A stretch of DNA of 34,989 nt from Oscillospiraceae bacterium. GTDB taxonomy: Bacteria; Bacillota; Clostridia; Oscillospirales; Ruminococcaceae. Shown piece after piece: positions 31,352-34,989 of this stretch. The notes below the pieces were generated by a model, which was not told the origin of the DNA, searched no databases, and was given only the letters and a program-made list of their open reading frames with translations. Location of the stretch: contig WRCY01000021.1 in NCBI GenBank assembly GCA_009783695.1, forward strand, positions 1 to 34,989. Reading direction: 5' to 3'. Each line of letters begins with the position of its first letter. Position 1 is the first letter of the stretch. The translations under genes were made by a program, and so were the position numbers.

Positions 31352-32814
31352 GCGCCCTCTCCCCCTTCCCGCCTGCGTTTTCTGCGTTTTACAATCTTTA
31401 AAGTAACCGGGATTGCTGCCGCAACAATCATAAGTACGGTAAGAATTGCGGGCAGATTTTCCTTCAGCACCTCGTTGCGGTATCTCTTGTAGGCAATCGA
31501 GTAAAACGTGCGATCCTGCCCAAGCTTGAGGTATCTCATGGCGTTCAGATTATCGCCGGCGGTGAGATATGCTTTGCCAATCCCGACGTTCGCGATTTCA
31601 AGGTTCTCGTTCAGCACAAGCACCTGCCGCCATTTTTCAACCGCCATCGCCTCGTCGCCGTCGAAACGCAAGCCCACAGCCTCGTTAATCAGCCGCCCGT
31701 ACTCCGTTTCGTCAAAAATCATGATTTCGTTGCGCAGTGCGTCCAGCACAGCGATTTGGCTTCCGAATGCCTCGATTGCCACCGGCTGCCTGAACGTGCC
31801 CGCCTGGTTCCCGAGCCCGCCGAATATGTAGAGCAGATTCCCCTCGCGGTCATAAGTGAAGATGCGTCCGCGCAGCGTGTCAACCATCGAGTAAATACCT
31901 TTGTCGCGGTATACTATGTCCACTATTCTGGACGGCCCCGAATATATGTTGAAAGCCGATAATATAAAACCCATGTCCCCGCCGAGGTTTTCGTTCTCGC
32001 CTTTGCGGATTACGTCCTCGCCGCTCGGGTTCAGGCGCCGCGCCGCCTGCTCGCCTGCAGGGTCGATGTTTGATGCGTAGATGAAGCCGTCCGGGTCAAC
32101 GTCAACCCCCGTGAACTCGGTAGGAATGAACAATACCTGCCTTTCGCGCTGAGCCCTGGTGGAAATCATCCGCCAGAATATCTCCCACGGCGTAATCTGC
32201 ACGCTTATAGTGCCGAAGAACCCCGTGAACTCGCCCTGCTCGCTGAAAACCATAATCCCCTGGAACATGCCGCGCGCTATGACGTAAACGCGCCCGGCGT
32301 AGTCCACCGCGATTTTAAGCGGCGTGAAAACGAAGCCTTCGTCAAGCATTTCCGACTGCGGGTCACTGATGATTTTCACAGCCGTATCACCGTCGAGCAC
32401 CACGACCCTATTGTTCAGCGAGTCCGCAACGTACAGCAGATTCTCCCTGCACACCGCCACGCCGTAAGGCGAGCGGAACGTGTCGGCAATGCCGTCGCTG
32501 TAAAACTCCTCGATAATGCCCACAGTTTCGGTCATCTCGGCGTTTATAATCACGATGCGGTCGTTGCCCGTATCAGCTATGTAAACCCGCCCGTCATACC
32601 CCACAGTCATTCCCTGCGGCCCCGAAAACGCACCCGCGCCGACCGATACGCCCGTCACGCTGCGCCCGGGCACATAGGGCGCGGGAGTGAGCACTATGTC
32701 CTCCCAGTAGTCGAAAATATATGAATCATACGGCACAACTCCCGTCGCAGACACAGGAATAACCGCCGCCACAAGCATCAGCACCGCCAAAACACACGAA
32801 CTAATCTTTTTCAC
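31348..32814 (-). CDS. Secreted NHL-repeat (beta-propeller) protein with TPR-like region and C-terminal membrane anchor
   Basis: With GTG at 32814 (AAAGGGA upstream) the protein has 488 residues. A TTG 30 bp upstream would start inside the 7-bp repeat and was not chosen. A signal peptide of about 24 residues ends VIPVSA. NHL-like blades follow: GPQGMTVGYDGRVYIADTGN, SPYGVAVCRENLLYVADSLN, PLKIAVDYAGRVYVIARG, FTGVDVDPDGFIYASN and QPVAIEAFGSQIAVLDALRN. A helical TPR-like part (about 385-445) and a final membrane segment with the basic tail KRRKRRR complete it. It is probably a cell-surface scaffold for the transporter cluster; substrate unknown. Confidence 0.8.
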   Translation of the reverse strand: MKKISSCVLAVLMLVAAVIPVSATGVVPYDSYIFDYWEDIVLTPAPYVPGRSVTGVSVGAGAFSGPQGMTVGYDGRVYIADTGNDRIVIINAEMTETVGIIEEFYSDGIADTFRSPYGVAVCRENLLYVADSLNNRVVVLDGDTAVKIISDPQSEMLDEGFVFTPLKIAVDYAGRVYVIARGMFQGIMVFSEQGEFTGFFGTISVQITPWEIFWRMISTRAQRERQVLFIPTEFTGVDVDPDGFIYASNIDPAGEQAARRLNPSGEDVIRKGENENLGGDMGFILSAFNIYSGPSRIVDIVYRDKGIYSMVDTLRGRIFTYDREGNLLYIFGGLGNQAGTFRQPVAIEAFGSQIAVLDALRNEIMIFDETEYGRLINEAVGLRFDGDEAMAVEKWRQVLVLNENLEIANVGIGKAYLTAGDNLNAMRYLKLGQDRTFYSIAYKRYRNEVLKENLPAILTVLMIVAAAIPVTLKIVKRRKRRREGGEGA

Positions 32815-32834
32815 TGAAACTTTCCCTTTCAATT

Positions 32835-32869
32835 TAATTGTCAATTGTCAATTATAAATTGTCAATTGT
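32835..32869 (-). repeat. 7-bp tandem repeat (5 copies) after the permease stop codon
   Basis: On the - strand, ACAATTG-like heptamers: ACAATTG, ACAATTT, ATAATTG, ACAATTG, ACAATTA. It starts directly after the stop of the permease gene (TGATGA) and includes a 3-codon frame ATG AAC AAT TGA. Confidence 0.85.
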
Positions 32870-32872
32870 TCA

Positions 32873-33775
32873 TCAGTCTTTCATGCCGGATGTGGTCATG
32901 GTTTCAAGTATGTATGATTGGCAAATCAAAAAGAACGTGATTGGTATCGCGGCAATTATAAACGCTACCGCCGCCGCCGCGCCCGCCCTCTGCACGCCGC
33001 CCTGTGCAATAAACTGCAGTGCGTGCTGCAGGGGCCGCAGCTCCTCGCTGCGCAGGAACAGATGCCCCGTGTTCACCCACATCTGCTGGAACTGGAAGAT
33101 TGCAAGCGTGAGCCACGCGGGCTTCACGTTCGGCATTATAATCTGCCAGAAGATTCTGAACTCGCTCGCGCCGTCGAGCCGCGCGGATTCTATAATGGAA
33201 TTCGGGATTTGCTCCATGAACTGCTTCATCAGATACAGCCCCATGCCGAAAGCGCAGGCGGGCAGAATGAGCGCGAGGTGCGTGTTGTTAATCCCGAGGG
33301 CCGTGATTATAAGATAGTTCGGAACCTGCGTAACCGTCCATGAGAACATCATGGATAATATAACAAGCGAGAACATCACGTTCTTGCCCTTGAACTCGTG
33401 CTTCGCCAGCGGATACGCCGCCATCGACGCGAATATAACGTGCCCGACAGTGCCGCAGCCGGTTATAATCACGGTGTTGAGTATATAGCGCGAGAAAGGC
33501 ACCCACGAGTCGCTCATCAGCACGAACAGGTCGGTGAAGTTTTCAAGCGTCGGATAGCGCACAAATATTCTCGGCGGGAACTGGAAAATCTCGTCAAGGG
33601 GCTTCAGCGCATTGTTCACAATCATAACAAGCGGCATAGCCATGAACACGCCGCAGATTGCCATCAGTGCAAACAGCAGCCCGTTGCCTGCCGCGGAGCG
33701 GTTTATTTTCCTCTCGCGCCGGAAAGGTCTGAACTTTCCTATGCGCCTCGGTTTCTCTTTTAAAGCACTTTTCAT
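32873..33775 (-). CDS. Carbohydrate ABC transporter permease (MalG/UgpE type), second system
   Basis: A 300-residue membrane protein with about six segments and the EAA loop IIESARLDGASEFRIFWQII. It pairs with the permease at 33858. The basic N-terminus (EKPRRIGKFRPFRRERKINR) faces the cytoplasm. The start ATG directly follows TAG of a 3-codon frame (ATG GGT AAA TAG ATG) that sits 1-2 nt after AGAAAGGAC, so reinitiation is possible. Confidence 0.92.
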   Translation of the reverse strand: MKSALKEKPRRIGKFRPFRRERKINRSAAGNGLLFALMAICGVFMAMPLVMIVNNALKPLDEIFQFPPRIFVRYPTLENFTDLFVLMSDSWVPFSRYILNTVIITGCGTVGHVIFASMAAYPLAKHEFKGKNVMFSLVILSMMFSWTVTQVPNYLIITALGINNTHLALILPACAFGMGLYLMKQFMEQIPNSIIESARLDGASEFRIFWQIIMPNVKPAWLTLAIFQFQQMWVNTGHLFLRSEELRPLQHALQFIAQGGVQRAGAAAAVAFIIAAIPITFFLICQSYILETMTTSGMKD

Positions 33776-33857
33776 CTATTTACCCATGTCCTTTCTAAGC
33801 CAACAAGGAATGAAGTGTTTCGTTTTCCCCGATTCAGTACCGCTTGTTTTCAAGGTT
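33776..33857 (-). repeat. RBS-cassette repeat between two permease genes, second system
   Basis: Read on the - strand: AACCTTGAAAACAAGCGGTA, hairpin arms CGGGGAA/TTCCTTG (7 bp, two G-U), then GGCTTAGAAAGGACATGG. A TTG-start frame runs LKTSGTESGKTKHFIPCW and ends LRKDMGK, stopping at TAG directly before the permease ATG. Confidence 0.85.
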
Positions 33858-34778
33858 TTATTTACCTATTCTCTTAAGTAATGCCTGCACCGCCTTGTTT
33901 GTTCCGACCATCATGCAGAACAGTATTGTCGCAATTGCTGCGGCGTACCCCATGTCAAACCGTACGCCGCTTCCGTAGTCGAGCAGGTGGGTGACAATGG
34001 TTGAGCCCGCATAGTTCACCGACGGATTACCCGCAAGCTGCAGGGAGATGTCGGCGATTGCAAAAGACTGCGTAATCTGCATTACCGCGCCGAACATGAG
34101 CTGCGGCTTCATCGCGGGCAGCGTAACAAACCAGAGCTCCTGCCAGCGGTTCTTTACGCCGTCCAGGGCGGCGGCTTCATAAAGCGACCTATCGACGGTC
34201 TGCAATCCCGCGATGAACGCAAGGAAGCCCGTGCCGAGGCTCATCCAAAGCTGCACGACAATGAGCACCGGCAGTATGTACCTTTCCCACTTCATCCAAA
34301 GCACAGGCTCCTGCACAAAACCGAAGTTCATTAAAAAGCCGTTGAGATAGCCGTAGCGGTCGCCGGAAAGGATAATGTTCCAGATTAAATAAGCCTGCCC
34401 GCTTATTGACGGCGCATAGAAAACAAGCGTCAGAAAAGCCCTCGTCTTGCCTTTAAACTCGTTGATTATCCACGCGAACAGCAGACAGAGAACATAACTG
34501 ACAGGCCCCGTCACTATTGCGAAAATAAGCGTGTTCCGCAGCGCGAGCATAAACAGGTCGTCTTCTAAAATCAGCCTCGTATAGTTGCTCCAGCCCACCC
34601 ATGTCGGGAATTCCAGAACGTTGAAGTATGTAAGGCTGAGCGTCAGCGACGCAAGCACCGGCAATATTGTAAACAGGAAGAACAGGATAAAAAACGGCGC
34701 AAGCAATATGTACGAAGCCTTATGCCTCGACATATACTGCTTGAACGTCAGTTTAAACTCGTCTTTTCGCTTATCCAC
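33858..34778 (-). CDS. Carbohydrate ABC transporter permease (MalF/UgpA type), second system
   Basis: A 306-residue membrane protein with about six segments, beginning with a cytoplasmic charged tail and ILLAPFFILFFLFTILPVLA, and carrying the EAA loop YEAAALDGVKNRWQELWFV. The start codon is GTG at 34778, 10 nt from AAAGGA. It is followed at once by its partner permease through a cassette repeat. Confidence 0.92.
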   Translation of the reverse strand: MDKRKDEFKLTFKQYMSRHKASYILLAPFFILFFLFTILPVLASLTLSLTYFNVLEFPTWVGWSNYTRLILEDDLFMLALRNTLIFAIVTGPVSYVLCLLFAWIINEFKGKTRAFLTLVFYAPSISGQAYLIWNIILSGDRYGYLNGFLMNFGFVQEPVLWMKWERYILPVLIVVQLWMSLGTGFLAFIAGLQTVDRSLYEAAALDGVKNRWQELWFVTLPAMKPQLMFGAVMQITQSFAIADISLQLAGNPSVNYAGSTIVTHLLDYGSGVRFDMGYAAAIATILFCMMVGTNKAVQALLKRIGK

Positions 34779-34803
34779 TTAAACTTATTCCTTTCATATT
34801 TGG

Positions 34804-34845
34804 TAATTGTCCATTGTCAATTATCCATTGTCAATTGTCAATTGT
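34804..34845 (-). repeat. 7-bp tandem repeat (6 copies) near the end of the partial gene
   Basis: On the - strand: ACAATTG, ACAATTG, ACAATGG, ATAATTG, ACAATGG, ACAATTA. Preceded by ATGA, it repeats the AATGAACAATTG/TGAACAATTG context of the array at 32835-32869, ten bases after a stop codon. Confidence 0.85.
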
Positions 34846-34855
34846 TCATTATCCG

Positions 34856-34989
34856 TCACTCGCCGTACAGCGGCAGCCCGAATATTCTGCGTTTATAATT
34901 AATCTCATCGTTTATGAGAATTACCTTGTCGGTGAGCTCCTCGCGCGGCGAAACTTCCGTTCTTGCGTTCGGCGGGCGCTCGTTCTCCG
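34856..34989 (-). CDS. C-terminal end of an unidentified protein, perhaps a solute-binding protein (partial)
   Basis: A frame open from the right edge runs 44 codons and ends EINYKRRIFGLPLYGE, stop TGA at 34856-34858. No diagnostic motif is visible in this part. Its place just upstream of the permease pair on the same strand suggests the matching solute-binding protein, but this rests on position only. Confidence 0.4.
   Translation of the reverse strand, partial: ENERPPNARTEVSPREELTDKVILINDEINYKRRIFGLPLYGE

Noticed and set aside
32815-32844. Upstream TTG start for the NHL protein
   Set aside because: It lies inside the 7-bp repeat and would put polar residues before the signal peptide; the GTG at 32814 has a good AAAGGGA site and gives a normal signal peptide.

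Overview
The window looks like chromosomal DNA from an anaerobic, plant-polysaccharide-degrading Firmicute of the class Clostridia. The reasons are AddA/AddB rather than RecBCD, RNase Y, consensus sigma-A promoters (TTGACA-17-TATAAT), AGAAAGGA/AGGAGG ribosome binding sites, lipoprotein solute-binding proteins, and a DUF5696/Yip1/NHL sugar-transporter cluster of the kind known from Paenibacillus and clostridia. The genus cannot be named from sequence alone.

Layout. (1) 1-2818, + strand: the tail of a probable HD-GYP protein, then a Cache-type hybrid histidine kinase with receiver and HPt domains. (2) 2799-10171, - strand: a tryptophan operon in the order promoter, leader peptide and attenuator, aroF, trpE, trpD, trpC, trpF, trpB, trpA. 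It has no trpG. The leader encodes a 26-residue peptide containing Trp-Arg-Trp-Arg, followed by mutually exclusive 1:2, 2:3 and 3:4 hairpins, which is the layout of ribosome-mediated trp attenuation. Upstream is a tRNA-Ser(GCU) with its own promoter and terminator. (3) 10560-19583, + strand: rny, then a promoter driving a phage-type sigma-like HTH gene that overlaps addB, then addA. (4) 19657-21756, + strand: a secreted, C-terminally anchored small protein and a GH27 alpha-galactosidase. (5) 22004-34989, - strand: a carbohydrate-use locus with a GH5 endoglucanase lipoprotein, a solute-binding lipoprotein, a two-domain lipoprotein, two pairs of ABC permeases, and a DUF5696 protein, a Yip1 protein and an NHL-repeat protein. 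No transporter ATPase is encoded here.

The most unusual feature cuts across these regions. A short intergenic cassette of about 65-80 bp lies directly before the start codon at eight places (trpA, trpB, trpC, trpD, addA, galA and two permease genes), always in the direction of transcription. It supplies the ribosome binding site. It carries a hairpin with a fairly constant 5' arm (CGGGGAA) and a 3' arm that varies but mostly stays pairable. In many copies it carries a small ORF that stops just before or inside the AGAAAGGA motif. It is tandemly multiplied before trpB (4 x 77 bp), addA (3 x 76 bp) and galA (2 x 67 bp). Two other repeat types also occur: nested-palindrome elements on both sides of the GH5 gene, and 7-bp tandem repeats directly after two stop codons in the sugar-transport operon.

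How the genes may work together: secreted GH5 and GH27 enzymes and domain-sharing surface proteins release oligosaccharides, which the binding proteins and permeases import, probably using a shared ATPase encoded elsewhere. The trp operon is tuned by charged tRNA-Trp through its leader peptide. All functions are inferred from motifs read by eye; no database search was run.
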